From positions 186,001 to 250,000 of the forward strand of contig JABMOM010000020.1 in NCBI GenBank assembly GCA_013204105.1: a stretch of DNA of 64,000 bases, written 5' to 3'. Shown piece after piece: positions 52,162 through 61,609 of the stretch (the first letter of the stretch is position 1; the number at the start of each line of letters is the position of its first letter). The notes under the pieces are model-generated. The model saw nothing but the letters and a program-made list of their open reading frames with translations. It searched no databases and was not told the origin of the DNA. This DNA is from Flavobacteriales bacterium. GTDB lineage: Bacteria; Bacteroidota; Bacteroidia; Flavobacteriales_G; Salibacteraceae. The translations under genes were made by a program, and so were the position numbers.

Positions 52162-52950
52162 TCAATTGATCAGGCGCCCTTCACCAAAATAGGAGCATGC
52201 AGCGATTAGTTGAACCTGTTGTGTGGAAACCACGCATTTCATCCGACCTCCCCTTGCACTCACCTGATGAGCATCGAGCGTCGTTTTACCTAGGCGCTTA
52301 GACCAAAAGGGCGCCAGCACCATGTGTGCACTTCCGGTGGCTTGATCCTCTTTATGGTTTAAGCTTGGGAGAAACACACGTGAGATAAAATCAACCTCTC
52401 TTCCTTCGGCGGTTACCGCAAAGCTGAAGACACCTGATGCGAGCAGCGGTTCCCAATTTGGCTGGAGTGCTGCGATTCGTTCAGGATCCTTCATGAGGAC
52501 GATATGTTTGTTCGCAGAAGGAAAGTAACCCGACACATCCTCTCCAAACCCGTCTTTTAACCACTGAGGCACTGTGCTCTCCGAACAACTGATGAGGTCA
52601 CCTAGTATGCTTACGCGTTCCCCTACCCGCAACCCAGTCAACTCCCCCCCTTTGTAATGAAACGTCACCTCGTCCCGCTGTGCTTGAATATCCAACAATA
52701 CTTGCGTAGCTGCTAAGGCTCCATGCCCACACAAGTCGATCTCTGATTCAGGTGCAAACCATCTGATGTCATACACACCTTCGCTTCGCATTTTTACGAA
52801 TGAGGTTGCGGGTTGATTGAAGTTCTGAGCTATTTCTAGCAACTTCTTGCTATCGCCTAAATCATTGGTGAAGAAGACACAACATGAATTTCCCCGGGCT
52901 TTTTCACCGGTGAAAACATTCAAAAGCTGAAAGGAGTTTATCTCGTGCAT
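52162..52950 (-). CDS. PhzF-family isomerase/epimerase-like protein
   Basis: 262 residues of the diaminopimelate-epimerase-like PhzF fold: 'QLLNVFTGEKARGNSCCVF', 'YDIRWFAPESEIDLCGHGALAATQVLL' and 'ATGSAHMVLAPFWSKRLG'. In well-studied members the catalytic Glu sits in 'NLSETAF'; here that site reads 'NFNQPATSFV' without Glu, so the chemistry may differ or be lost. The natural substrate is unknown and the name does not imply phenazine production. Confidence 0.85.
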   Translation of the reverse strand: MHEINSFQLLNVFTGEKARGNSCCVFFTNDLGDSKKLLEIAQNFNQPATSFVKMRSEGVYDIRWFAPESEIDLCGHGALAATQVLLDIQAQRDEVTFHYKGGELTGLRVGERVSILGDLISCSESTVPQWLKDGFGEDVSGYFPSANKHIVLMKDPERIAALQPNWEPLLASGVFSFAVTAEGREVDFISRVFLPSLNHKEDQATGSAHMVLAPFWSKRLGKTTLDAHQVSARGGRMKCVVSTQQVQLIAACSYFGEGRLIN

Positions 52951-52960
52951 CGAACGAACA

Positions 52961-52991
52961 TAAAAAAAGGAGTCCCAACTGGAACTCCTTT
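52961..52991 (-). terminator. Terminator of the desaturase gene
   Basis: AAAGGAGT-cc-caact-gg-ACTCCTTT stem with a T-run (complement of TAAAAAAA) on the minus strand, 25 bases after the desaturase stop codon. Confidence 0.85.
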
Positions 52992-53015
52992 AATTGTAAT
53001 AATACTCTTGTGCTG

Positions 53016-54104
53016 TTAGGTCCAAGCTGGATCTCCCAATTTACGCAATGTGCGTTGATGGATCCTCAACGCCTCCCTGAAGGAAGCAACTGAACGATAC
53101 GGCAGAGAAAATTCTCGCGCTGTTTCCTTGACAATGTTTGATATGGCAGGATAGTGCACGTGACTGACATTTGGAAAAATGTGGTGTTCTACCTGGTAAT
53201 TCAATCCCCCACAAAACCAAGTCAACACCTTATTCGTCGGAGCGAAATTGGAAGTGGTTGTCAGTTGATGGCTCTCATAGCTCTCGTCGATCACCTCGCG
53301 CTCATTTTCAATGAATGCATGATCTTCCATGACGTGCGCGGGTTGGAAAATCATGGCGAGCATTAACCCGCCGATCATATGCATCACCACGAATGAACCT
53401 AAGACGACCCACCAAGCATAGCCCATGACCATGGGTAAGGCAATCATGTAACCGATATAGACGACCTTGGAAACAGCTAGAAAAATCATCGTGCCCCAAT
53501 AGGTAGACCCTTGCGCTTCCACCAATCCCATACTGTGGTACTTGTTGATGCGCTTGAAATCCTTTATAAATACCCAACTGAAGGTCATTAACGAATACAA
53601 GAACCACGCATAGAGGTGCTGGCCACGATGACGCGCCTTCCATGGCTCTTTGGGTGTAAACCGCATGATGTGGCCTCCTTCAAGGTCTTCATCAACACCG
53701 TGAACATTCGTAAAGCTGTGGTGCAATACATTGTGTTGAATTTTCCAACACAAATAGTGACCACCAATGAGGTTCAACGAATAGCCAAACAATTGATTTA
53801 CCCAGCTCTTGTCCGACAAGGATCCGTGATTTGCATCGTGCATAATCGCCAAGCCTATCCCAGAAACCCCGACTCCCATGACGGCTGACAGGAGTAAATA
53901 TTGCCATCCCGAAACTGCCGCGAATAAAATCACAAAATATGGAATGAAATACATGGAGAACATGAAGAGGGCTTTGAAAGCCACGCGGAGATCTCCGGTT
54001 CTTTTAACGCCTTTGTCTTCAAAATATTGGTTCACTCTCTTCCTGAGAGTTTGCGAAAAGTCACGTTTGCTTTTTCGATCAAAGCGTGGAGCTGTTGCTA
54101 TCAA
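53016..54104 (-). CDS. Membrane fatty acid desaturase
   Basis: 362 residues from a TTG start (54104), as no ATG lies in frame nearby. Three histidine boxes are clear: 'HDANHGS' near 88, 'HNVLHHSFTNVHG' near 123 and 'QVEHHIFPNVSH' near 306. The Q in the third box is typical of front-end (linoleoyl-CoA/delta-6-like) desaturases. Four or more membrane helices are present. It introduces double bonds in membrane acyl chains with iron and oxygen and would help keep membranes fluid in the cold. A single-gene unit with its own terminator. Confidence 0.93.
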   Translation of the reverse strand: MIATAPRFDRKSKRDFSQTLRKRVNQYFEDKGVKRTGDLRVAFKALFMFSMYFIPYFVILFAAVSGWQYLLLSAVMGVGVSGIGLAIMHDANHGSLSDKSWVNQLFGYSLNLIGGHYLCWKIQHNVLHHSFTNVHGVDEDLEGGHIMRFTPKEPWKARHRGQHLYAWFLYSLMTFSWVFIKDFKRINKYHSMGLVEAQGSTYWGTMIFLAVSKVVYIGYMIALPMVMGYAWWVVLGSFVVMHMIGGLMLAMIFQPAHVMEDHAFIENEREVIDESYESHQLTTTSNFAPTNKVLTWFCGGLNYQVEHHIFPNVSHVHYPAISNIVKETAREFSLPYRSVASFREALRIHQRTLRKLGDPAWT

Positions 54105-54134
54105 ATCAAAGTGTTTAAATGAAACGAGGGTTCT

Positions 54135-54563
54135 TTAGTCAATGGACACGATTTTAATGTCGAAGGTCAAGTCTTTGCCTGCGAGCGGGTGATTCGCGTC
54201 GAGTGTTATGCTTTCTTCCGTCACTTTGGTTATTGTGACTGGGATCTGACGACCATCTTCAAGATTAGAGACCAATCGTTGGCCCTCTTGTGGCTTAAGG
54301 TCTTCTGGGATAGACGACTTAGGAACTTCGTAAACAAGTTCTTCGTTTGGCTCTCCATAAGCCTCGGTAGATGGAATCGTAAATTTCTTGGCTTCATCCA
54401 CCTTCATTCCTATGACAGCCTTGTCAAAACCTGGGATTACTTGTCCTCCTCCAACTTCGAAGCTCAGTGGCTCCCGTCCTTCTGACGAGTCAAACTTGTC
54501 TCCGTTGGTAAGTGTTCCTGTGTAGTGTAGTGCTACAGTGTCGTTTTCTTCGACGATCTTCAT
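54135..54563 (-). CDS. FKBP-type peptidyl-prolyl isomerase, SlyD-like
   Basis: 142 residues. The FKBP part 'VALHYTGTLTNGDKFDSSEGREPLSFEVGGGQVIPGFDKAVIGMKVDEAKKF' is followed by the insert-in-flap domain ('YGEPNEELVYEVPKSSIPEDLKPQEGQRL') and the return strand 'DANHPLAGKDLTFDIKIVSI', the SlyD hallmark. The long His-rich metal tail of E. coli SlyD is absent. It aids folding at proline bonds. A TACCTTTG promoter box lies about 65 bases upstream. Confidence 0.93.
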   Translation of the reverse strand: MKIVEENDTVALHYTGTLTNGDKFDSSEGREPLSFEVGGGQVIPGFDKAVIGMKVDEAKKFTIPSTEAYGEPNEELVYEVPKSSIPEDLKPQEGQRLVSNLEDGRQIPVTITKVTEESITLDANHPLAGKDLTFDIKIVSID

Positions 54564-54625
54564 ATGTCTAATTTGAAATTAATATTATTTCAAGCGCACT
54601 AAAACGTGCCCCTCGAGAATTTGCG

Positions 54626-54633
54626 CAAAGGTA
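54626..54633 (-). promoter_or_regulatory. slyD-like gene promoter -7 box
   Basis: TACCTTTG followed by CGC on the minus strand, with TTGG 19 bases upstream. The 5' untranslated part is about 55 bases and holds an AT-rich dyad TTGAAAT / ATTTCAA (54573-54593) close to the start codon. Confidence 0.55.
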
Positions 54634-54714
54634 CGGCCTATTCATCAGTCATCCAATCTTATAGGAAGGACTATACGCAATGGACTGTTTAAAACTGTTG
54701 CTGAATTGATGGGG

Positions 54715-55728
54715 CTAACCGCCAATCGGGTAATACACTTTTGTGAGCCATTTGCTTGAGTCGGTTTCTTCTTCCGGATTGGTAACGTATTCTTCTATGG
54801 CCACTTCACCCATCTCGGTACCATGCCAATGCATATACTCGTCAATGGCCAAATGAGCCTCCCCTGTGCCTTCATAAGGCCCGTAATGATCGACAACCAA
54901 AGCCTTGCCAGCAACTTCTACGCTCTGCAATCCATCTATGGAACCCGCCAGCACTGGAACCCCAGCCATGACGATCGTAGACCGCTCATCTTCGTTCCAC
55001 TCGAAGTACACGGCAGAGGGCATACCTACAATTTGAAGTCCTGATGCACTGACTTTCTTGAACAGTGGATCAAAAGTGCCAGCGAAAAACGCTTCCATTT
55101 CATCCCACGAAATGGTATCAAGAACACCAACATACACACGGGGAGACATTTCTTCAATTCTCACTTCCACGTTTCTAAAGGTGTGTTTTGCGGCGGCCTC
55201 TTCCTCTGTAATAGATTTTAGTAAATCCACCCCTTTTTTAAAATCCGGACCGAGCATTTCGTCCATGTTGAACATCAAGTTCATCGCATTCAGTGGATAA
55301 GGCGTATGGTCTTTATAGGCCCATGTAACCTCAACTCCTTCTTCCGTTTCTTTTATAGTAGTAATGGCTTCTGCATCGGACTCCCAAGGGCGAACAAAAT
55401 GCAGATGTGTTACAACCACCTCTTCGCCCAGGGAGGTAATCGTTTGACTCCCCTCTCCGACCAAAGAGTCCTCTCCACTCCAGTAATAAACGGCTCCTTC
55501 CTGTCCATCGTTCTCTATTGAGTACTCTAAATTCGGATCCCGATCGTGCCAAGGCGACCATTTGAGCATGCCCTCAAAAGACTTGACGTTAGCCCGTACC
55601 GCTTCTACTGGGGCGTCTATGACTACGGTGCGATAGACGTGATTGTCAGAAGGTGCGATCAACGCAATGACTAGGAAGAGTATGACCAAAGAGATGATGG
55701 TCACACCCACAATCTTAAGGATTTTCAT
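54715..55728 (-). CDS. SRPBCC-domain protein with GyrI-like effector-binding domain
   Basis: About 337 residues from the ATG at 55728; the track start is 59 codons earlier, inside the opposite peptidase gene. An N-terminal membrane helix ('ILKIVGVTIISLVILFLVIALI') precedes a START-like polyketide-cyclase domain ('VIDAPVEAVRANVKSFEGMLKWSPWHDRDPN') and a C-terminal AraC-effector/GyrI-like domain ('VVDHYGPYEGTGEAHLAIDEYMHW'). Such proteins bind hydrophobic small molecules. The role here is unknown. Confidence 0.82.
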   Translation of the reverse strand: MKILKIVGVTIISLVILFLVIALIAPSDNHVYRTVVIDAPVEAVRANVKSFEGMLKWSPWHDRDPNLEYSIENDGQEGAVYYWSGEDSLVGEGSQTITSLGEEVVVTHLHFVRPWESDAEAITTIKETEEGVEVTWAYKDHTPYPLNAMNLMFNMDEMLGPDFKKGVDLLKSITEEEAAAKHTFRNVEVRIEEMSPRVYVGVLDTISWDEMEAFFAGTFDPLFKKVSASGLQIVGMPSAVYFEWNEDERSTIVMAGVPVLAGSIDGLQSVEVAGKALVVDHYGPYEGTGEAHLAIDEYMHWHGTEMGEVAIEEYVTNPEEETDSSKWLTKVYYPIGG

Positions 55729-55819
55729 AGCGGTAGGATGTTGTTTTGTAGTTGGTTGTATCAATAATAAGCAAATTTCTCTGCTTGGATGCGAGCACAG
55801 TTTTGCGTTGATTTGAACA

Positions 55820-57574
55820 ATGAAAGCTCGCCTCTCCGATCTACTCTTATTGCTCCTAATTCTGCAAGTAGGTTGCTCTGACGCTATAGACCCTTCCAAG
55901 TTCACTACGCCATTCGAACGTTCTGATTCTCTGGAAACGACCTCGTACTCAGAAGGAATCGCTTGGTGGCGATCATTGGAGGAGGCGTCGCCCTACGTAT
56001 GCGTTCAAGAATTTGGGAAGACGGACGTGGGATTGCCGCTTCACGTTGTCATTGTCAACGCCTCTCGCAATTTCAATAAAACTAAGATCCATGAGAATGG
56101 AAAGACCATCATTCTGATCAACAATGCGATTCACCCTGGAGAACCCGATGGCGTAGACGCATCGATGATCTATGTGCGTAACCTTGTTTCCAGCGCGGAA
56201 TTCACAAAGGATTACAAGGACGTGGTGTTTTTGATCATCCCGTTTTACAATGTAGGAGGTGCCCTCAATCGAAATTGTTGCAGTCGTGCGAATCAAAATG
56301 GACCCGTTTCGTATGGATTCAGGGGGAATGCAAGAAACCTAGATCTCAATAGAGATTTTACCAAAGCAGATAGTAAGAATGCCCAGTCATTCCTCCTCTT
56401 TTATAACCAATGGAACCCGGATGTGTATCTTGAAACACATGTGAGCAATGGCGCGGACTACCCCTATACGCTGACCTACCTGCTCTCTCATCCCAAAAAA
56501 CTCACCCCTCCGCTGGACGATGCCATAGAAACGCTTTTTTCGAAACCTTTAGAAGAGCGCATGGAAGCGCAAGGGGATCAGATCATCCCTTATGTCAATG
56601 TCTTTGGAACAAGTCCAGACAGTGGCTTTCAGCGTTTCTACGATTCTCCTCGCTATTCTACGGGATTCACCGCGTTGCATCATGCGTTTGGCTTGTTGAC
56701 CGAGACCCACATGCTGAAACCCTTCAAACAACGCGTGGCATCCACGTTGCGCTTCATGCAAAACTTGGGAAGTCTGGTGGCACAAAACAGTCAGAAAATC
56801 CAACAACTGCGTTTACAAGCCGTCGAAAATAGCTATAATCAATCCGACTATGTGCTTGACTGGAAGGTAGATGAGGGTAATCCATCAAAGCTTAAATTTA
56901 AGGGTTATAGAGCGTTTACCGACACCAGTGAAGTCACCCAACAGCCCCAACTTTACTATGACCGAAACGATGTTTGGGAAAAGGACATCGACTACTTTGA
57001 CAAGCTCACTCCTACCATCCGTACAAAAGCACCCACCTCCTATTTAGTTCCCCGTGCATGGTCGGAAGTAATCGACCGGTTGAATTGGAATGGTGTCGAG
57101 ATGAAGTTGATCGATCAGGATACAACGCTCGATTGTGGCGTCTACTCCATCGAGGACATGGAGACAAGTGATACGCCCTATGAGGGACACTACAACCATC
57201 ATCACACCCGCGCTTCGAAGGAACTCAGAACGGTAAAAATTCGAGGGGATGAGTACTATCTCGTTTCTCTGAATCAAAGATCGAAGCGTTTCCTCATTGA
57301 GGTTTTAGAGCCAGAGGGTCCTGATTCGTACTTTAATTGGAATTTCTTCGATGAGATTCTTCAGCAAAAGGAATGGTTCAGTTCTTATGTTTTTGAACCA
57401 GAAGCTGCGGCTATGCTAGATGACCCTGAAGAGAAGGCGGCCTTGGATGCGTTCATAGCATCCAATCCATCGTTCAAAGACAACGCGTTTGCGAAGCTCT
57501 ATTTCCTCTATCGGCGCAGCGATCATTACGAAAAAGACCGCTACATGACCTATCCCGTTTTCAGGATTGAGTGA
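55820..57574 (+). CDS. M14-family zinc carboxypeptidase-like lipoprotein
   Basis: 584 residues. 'LSDLLLLLLILQVGC' is a lipoprotein signal. 'NNAIHPGEPDGVDAS' provides the zinc ligands His and Glu, 'RNLDLNRDF' the substrate Arg region, 'YLETHVSNGADYPY' the third ligand His, and 'GLLTETHMLKPF' the catalytic Glu. It is predicted to cleave peptides or amino-sugar peptides in the envelope. Its last bases overlap the TTG start of the second RecQ gene. Confidence 0.88.
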   Translation: MKARLSDLLLLLLILQVGCSDAIDPSKFTTPFERSDSLETTSYSEGIAWWRSLEEASPYVCVQEFGKTDVGLPLHVVIVNASRNFNKTKIHENGKTIILINNAIHPGEPDGVDASMIYVRNLVSSAEFTKDYKDVVFLIIPFYNVGGALNRNCCSRANQNGPVSYGFRGNARNLDLNRDFTKADSKNAQSFLLFYNQWNPDVYLETHVSNGADYPYTLTYLLSHPKKLTPPLDDAIETLFSKPLEERMEAQGDQIIPYVNVFGTSPDSGFQRFYDSPRYSTGFTALHHAFGLLTETHMLKPFKQRVASTLRFMQNLGSLVAQNSQKIQQLRLQAVENSYNQSDYVLDWKVDEGNPSKLKFKGYRAFTDTSEVTQQPQLYYDRNDVWEKDIDYFDKLTPTIRTKAPTSYLVPRAWSEVIDRLNWNGVEMKLIDQDTTLDCGVYSIEDMETSDTPYEGHYNHHHTRASKELRTVKIRGDEYYLVSLNQRSKRFLIEVLEPEGPDSYFNWNFFDEILQQKEWFSSYVFEPEAAAMLDDPEEKAALDAFIASNPSFKDNAFAKLYFLYRRSDHYEKDRYMTYPVFRIE

Positions 57575-59282
57575 GGCACGGAACATACTAAAACAGTTTT
57601 GGGGTCATGAAGATTTCAGACCGATGCAGCTCGAAATCATCGAAAGCGTGTTGGAAGGAAAGGATGCTCTGGCGCTGCTGCCAACTGGCGGCGGGAAATC
57701 GATTTGTTTTCAAGTCCCCGCTCTTATGAAGCCAGGGATTTGCATTGTGATCTCCCCGCTCATCGCTTTGATGAAAGACCAAGTTTCCAATTTGCAAAAA
57801 CGCGGAATTAAGGCGCTGAGCGTAACGTCTGAGCTTGACGCTTCGGGGCTAGATGCCGTATTTGATCGCTGTATTTATGAAAAGGATGTGAAGTTTCTGT
57901 ACCTCTCCCCCGAACGCCTTAAGACGGATTTAGCCAAACAGCGCATCCCACAAATGAACGTCAATCTAATTGCCGTCGACGAGGCGCACTGCATTAGCGA
58001 ATGGGGATACGACTTCCGCCCACCTTATCTCGAAATAGCGGAGGTACGTCCCTTAATTCCCAACGCCCCAGTCCTTGCACTGACCGCGAGCGCCACCCCC
58101 ATGGTCGTAAAGGATATTCAGGAGCGATTACACTTCAAGCGACCCAACTTATTCCAAAAAAGCTTCAAACGAGAAAACCTTTCCTACTTCATCGATTGGG
58201 ACGAGGATAAGATGGGTAAGATTGAGCGCATTGCGAAGAAGCAAAACGGCTCAGGCATCATCTATGTACGCAGCAGAAAAGGTACTGAACGTATCGCGAA
58301 AACATTGGAACAGCGCGGATTGAGTGCGGATTATTATCACGCAGGCCTTGAGAGCAAAGTTCGCACGAACAAGCAAGAACGCTGGATGCGAGGGGACATT
58401 CAAATCATCGTTGCTACAAATGCCTTTGGCATGGGCATCGACAAGCCTGATGTTCGGTTTGTAATCCATTGTGATATTCCAGACACCCTTGAAAATTATT
58501 ACCAGGAATGCGGACGTGGCGGAAGGGATGAGCACAAAGCATTTGCTATATCGGTATTGACGAAGAAAGATGTTGACGCTTTTGATGAAAAAACAATGCA
58601 GGGCTTTCCAGAGAAGTCGACGATTAAAATGGTATACGACAGCTTAGGAAGTTTTTTAAACCTTGCTATTGGAAGCGGCAAAGATGAAACCTACGCAGTG
58701 GACCTTGAAACACTCGGAGAGCGTATTAAGCTGGATTCACGAACGCTCTACCACTGCTTGCGTTTCTTGGAACGGGAAGGCTATATCGCCCTTCACGAGC
58801 GCTCGTTTGCGTCGTCTATGGTTCAAATTACCGCCCACCCTGACGCTGTATTTGACTTGCGTGAGAAAGGGGAGCGTGGTGGAGAAATGATTGACGCATT
58901 GATGCGTTCTTATCCCCGTTTGTTTGAAGAATCATCACGGATCAGTGAATGGACCCTGGCGAAGCGACTGCGACTCCCAAAAGACACAGTAGTAGAAATG
59001 ATGCATTGGTTGACGGAAGCCGGATACATTACTTATTCAGAAGGAAGCGAGCTGCCTAGGATCACCTATACATGCGAGCGCTTGGCGTCAAACAACGTCC
59101 GACTTTCTGATGAGCACTATCGGCTTAGAAAGCATGTTGTCAAAGAAAAGTCAGAAGCCATGCGCCATTACATCACCGCTCAACACAAATGCAGGTCTAG
59201 GCTGATCTTAGCATACTTCGGTGAAACCGACGCGTCAGATTGTGGCGTCTGCGATGTTTGCCTCAAGCACGACCGCGGATGA
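57567..59282 (+). CDS. RecQ-family ATP-dependent DNA helicase (second copy, short form)
   Basis: 571 residues from a TTG start (57567) that overlaps the peptidase stop codon. 'LLPTGGGKSICFQVP' (Walker A), 'VDEAHCISEWGYDFRP' and 'YYQECGRGGRDEHKA' (motif VI, with GRGGRD in place of GRAGRD) are the helicase motifs. The C-terminus has a RecQ-type zinc site 'HKCRSRLILAYFGETDASDCGVCDVC' with four Cys, but no HRDC domain. It is the reverse of the first RecQ in this window, which has HRDC but no zinc cysteines. Confidence 0.93.
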   Translation: MSEARNILKQFWGHEDFRPMQLEIIESVLEGKDALALLPTGGGKSICFQVPALMKPGICIVISPLIALMKDQVSNLQKRGIKALSVTSELDASGLDAVFDRCIYEKDVKFLYLSPERLKTDLAKQRIPQMNVNLIAVDEAHCISEWGYDFRPPYLEIAEVRPLIPNAPVLALTASATPMVVKDIQERLHFKRPNLFQKSFKRENLSYFIDWDEDKMGKIERIAKKQNGSGIIYVRSRKGTERIAKTLEQRGLSADYYHAGLESKVRTNKQERWMRGDIQIIVATNAFGMGIDKPDVRFVIHCDIPDTLENYYQECGRGGRDEHKAFAISVLTKKDVDAFDEKTMQGFPEKSTIKMVYDSLGSFLNLAIGSGKDETYAVDLETLGERIKLDSRTLYHCLRFLEREGYIALHERSFASSMVQITAHPDAVFDLREKGERGGEMIDALMRSYPRLFEESSRISEWTLAKRLRLPKDTVVEMMHWLTEAGYITYSEGSELPRITYTCERLASNNVRLSDEHYRLRKHVVKEKSEAMRHYITAQHKCRSRLILAYFGETDASDCGVCDVCLKHDRG

Positions 59283-60568
59283 GTCGAGTACGCTTAGGCC
59301 TCGTTCTAGTTTCAATGCTCAGCCCTTTCGCTGCGGCTTTAGGACAGAAGGTTACACTCATAGACGCTCAATTTCAAGTTCCAGTTCCCTATGCCACTGC
59401 AGAATGGGTTGGGTCTGATCGAGGAGTCGTGGCAGATGCATATGGCCGGATTGATGTGTCGGACATGCCTTCCGGTGTTAGACTACGCATCCGCTCGATA
59501 GGTTATAAGGCGTGTGTTCGCGCATTGGATTCCATCTCTGGAGACACGATTCAACTCCGTTCTAGCATCAAGCAACTGGACGAAGTGGTCGTTCGCCCCC
59601 TCTCTCCCCAAGCGTATATCCTAAGGGCGATGAATAAGCTTAAAGACAACTACAGCCTGGATTCTTTCGCGACCGAGAATTACTATCAGGAAATGCTTGT
59701 TGAGAACGAGGCTGTAATCAACCACGTGGAAGCTTTCATCGAGGTTCATCACCCGGGCTATGAATCGGAAAGGAACTCCTTTGATGTGCGGATTAAAGCG
59801 GCAAAAAAATCGGATGTTGCCGCTTTGAGTTTTATGACCAAGGAGCAGGAAAAGGAACGAAAGAAGGAATTGAAGGACGCTCGAAAAGAGGGACGCGGAA
59901 TGGACGAAGACACCTTCGAGTGGCCGCTCGAATTGGCCAGCCCGCCCCTTTTACTTTTGATAGACCCCTTGCGGCACAGCGGTGAAAAAATGACGGTAAA
60001 CGAAGACAATGTTCAGTTTTTAGACAGCTCGAACACTGCGTTTTACAATTACTGGTTTGGAAAGCCGGTCTCTTATGGAGAACGCACGCTGATGGTGATC
60101 CACTTTGATCAACGCGAGGACGTGAAACGATCCATGCTAAAGGGCACCTTGTGGATTGATCAAGAGACCGATGCATTCGTGAAAATCTCCTTTGGACTCA
60201 GCGAACGGGGCCTTCATCACCTGGTGCCCGGCTATCTCAAGGCTGCGCTTTGGATATACGGCCTGGACTACGCATTAAAGGAGACACTTTTCGAGTTTGA
60301 ATACGCGCCATTCGGCGATAAATGGAGGCTACAGACCACGCGACTCAAAGCGAAAGTTTGGTTAGAGAAAAGAAGGCTTTTCAACCCTAATGAATCCAGC
60401 GATTTTGATTACAAATGTGAGATGATCACCACACGTACATCATCCATTCAAATGCCTTTTGCCAGCGATCGCGTTTACGACACAAATGAATTGCTGTCAG
60501 ATCAACTGAAAGAAGTGTCCGATGCGGAATGGAAAGCACTCAAAAAGGAAAGTCGAAACTACTACTGA
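59279..60568 (+). CDS. Exported protein with carboxypeptidase-regulatory-like domain
   Basis: About 429 residues from the ATG at 59279, which overlaps the recQ stop codon as ATGA; the track start is 13 codons earlier. Signal peptide 'MSRVRLGLVLVSMLSPFAAALGQ', then 'TLIDAQFQVPVPYATAEWVGSDRGVVADAYGRIDVSD' (carboxypeptidase D regulatory-like), then a large beta-rich domain with 'ENYYQEMLVENEAVINHVEAF' and 'LKGTLWIDQETDAFVKISF', as in DUF5686/DUF4974-adjacent outer-surface proteins. Function is unknown. It ends 7 bases into the opposite oxidoreductase gene. Confidence 0.75.
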   Translation: MSRVRLGLVLVSMLSPFAAALGQKVTLIDAQFQVPVPYATAEWVGSDRGVVADAYGRIDVSDMPSGVRLRIRSIGYKACVRALDSISGDTIQLRSSIKQLDEVVVRPLSPQAYILRAMNKLKDNYSLDSFATENYYQEMLVENEAVINHVEAFIEVHHPGYESERNSFDVRIKAAKKSDVAALSFMTKEQEKERKKELKDARKEGRGMDEDTFEWPLELASPPLLLLIDPLRHSGEKMTVNEDNVQFLDSSNTAFYNYWFGKPVSYGERTLMVIHFDQREDVKRSMLKGTLWIDQETDAFVKISFGLSERGLHHLVPGYLKAALWIYGLDYALKETLFEFEYAPFGDKWRLQTTRLKAKVWLEKRRLFNPNESSDFDYKCEMITTRTSSIQMPFASDRVYDTNELLSDQLKEVSDAEWKALKKESRNYY

Positions 60569-61566
60569 TCGAACTCAACCACGACCCTTCCCTGGGTTTT
60601 GCCCTTTAGAATAAGGTCCATTTGCCCTGTGATTTCCTCCAGAGGGATAAAGCTTCCAAACGAAAGAAGATCATCTACCTTCCATTGGTTACTCAACCTT
60701 GTCCAAATCTCTTTGCGCAGCGGCATTTCAGTCTCAGCTGAATCGATGCCAAGGATATTTATTCCATTCAGCAGAAAGGGATACACTGTCATGTGTAATT
60801 CGTGAGACGCCACCAAGCCACAACTCGCAACGCTGCCATGACGCTGGCAGGCTTTTACGCAGGTAGCAAGCGTATTTCCCCCTACCGTGTCGATGGCACC
60901 TGCCCACTCACCTCTAAGAAGAGGCTTCCCGCTTTCATCGTTGGCAAAAGACCTGGGCTCAATGCGTGACGCGCCAAGTCGTTTTAGGTAATTATGCGCT
61001 GTTTCGCTTCCTGTGGATGCAATGACATCGTATCCAGCCTTGGCCAAGATTCCCACTGCCATGCTCCCAACACCACCTGTAGCGCCTGTTACGAGTATCT
61101 CACCTTTAGAAGGGGTTTGCCCCATGCGCTCCATTTTATACAGACTCAATCCCGCAGTAAATCCTGCGGTACCGTATACCATGGCCTCTTTGAGAGAAAT
61201 ACCTGCCGGCTTCGGAACGACCCACCCTGAGGGCACCCGAATGTATTCTTGAAAACCACCTGAGGTATTCATTCCGAGGTCGTATCCCGTAACCAGAACT
61301 TCGTCTCCCGGCTTGAAATCGACACTGTTGCTCGACGCCACTACTCCACCAGCATCTACTCCAGGGGTGTGGGGATAGAATTTTGAAATGCCTTTGTGCC
61401 CGGACGCTGATAACGCATCCTTATAATTTAGACCGGCAAAATGATTCTTGATAAGCACTTCACCTTTTGGAAGGGTGCCTATTTGTTTTTCTTCAATCGC
61501 CCGTGCAAAGGAGCCGTCGACTGATTCACGCACGACCAGCGCCTTGAATGTAAATTGATCATCCAT
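60562..61566 (-). CDS. YhdH/AcuI-type quinone oxidoreductase (acrylyl-CoA reductase-like)
   Basis: 334 residues, medium-chain dehydrogenase/reductase. 'GLNYKDALSASGHKGISKFYPHTPGVDAGG' is characteristic of the YhdH/AcuI group, the NADPH motif is 'VTGATGGVGSMAVGILAKAGY', and 'RVVVEFDQ' is the canonical end. AcuI reduces acrylyl-CoA to propionyl-CoA and protects cells from acrylate, for instance during DMSP breakdown. The assignment is by sequence type; no DMSP genes are nearby. Confidence 0.88.
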   Translation of the reverse strand: MDDQFTFKALVVRESVDGSFARAIEEKQIGTLPKGEVLIKNHFAGLNYKDALSASGHKGISKFYPHTPGVDAGGVVASSNSVDFKPGDEVLVTGYDLGMNTSGGFQEYIRVPSGWVVPKPAGISLKEAMVYGTAGFTAGLSLYKMERMGQTPSKGEILVTGATGGVGSMAVGILAKAGYDVIASTGSETAHNYLKRLGASRIEPRSFANDESGKPLLRGEWAGAIDTVGGNTLATCVKACQRHGSVASCGLVASHELHMTVYPFLLNGINILGIDSAETEMPLRKEIWTRLSNQWKVDDLLSFGSFIPLEEITGQMDLILKGKTQGRVVVEFDQ

Positions 61567-61609
61567 GGCATCGAAGGTAGAAACTTACGCGGATTGATTC
61601 AGCAGCTGA

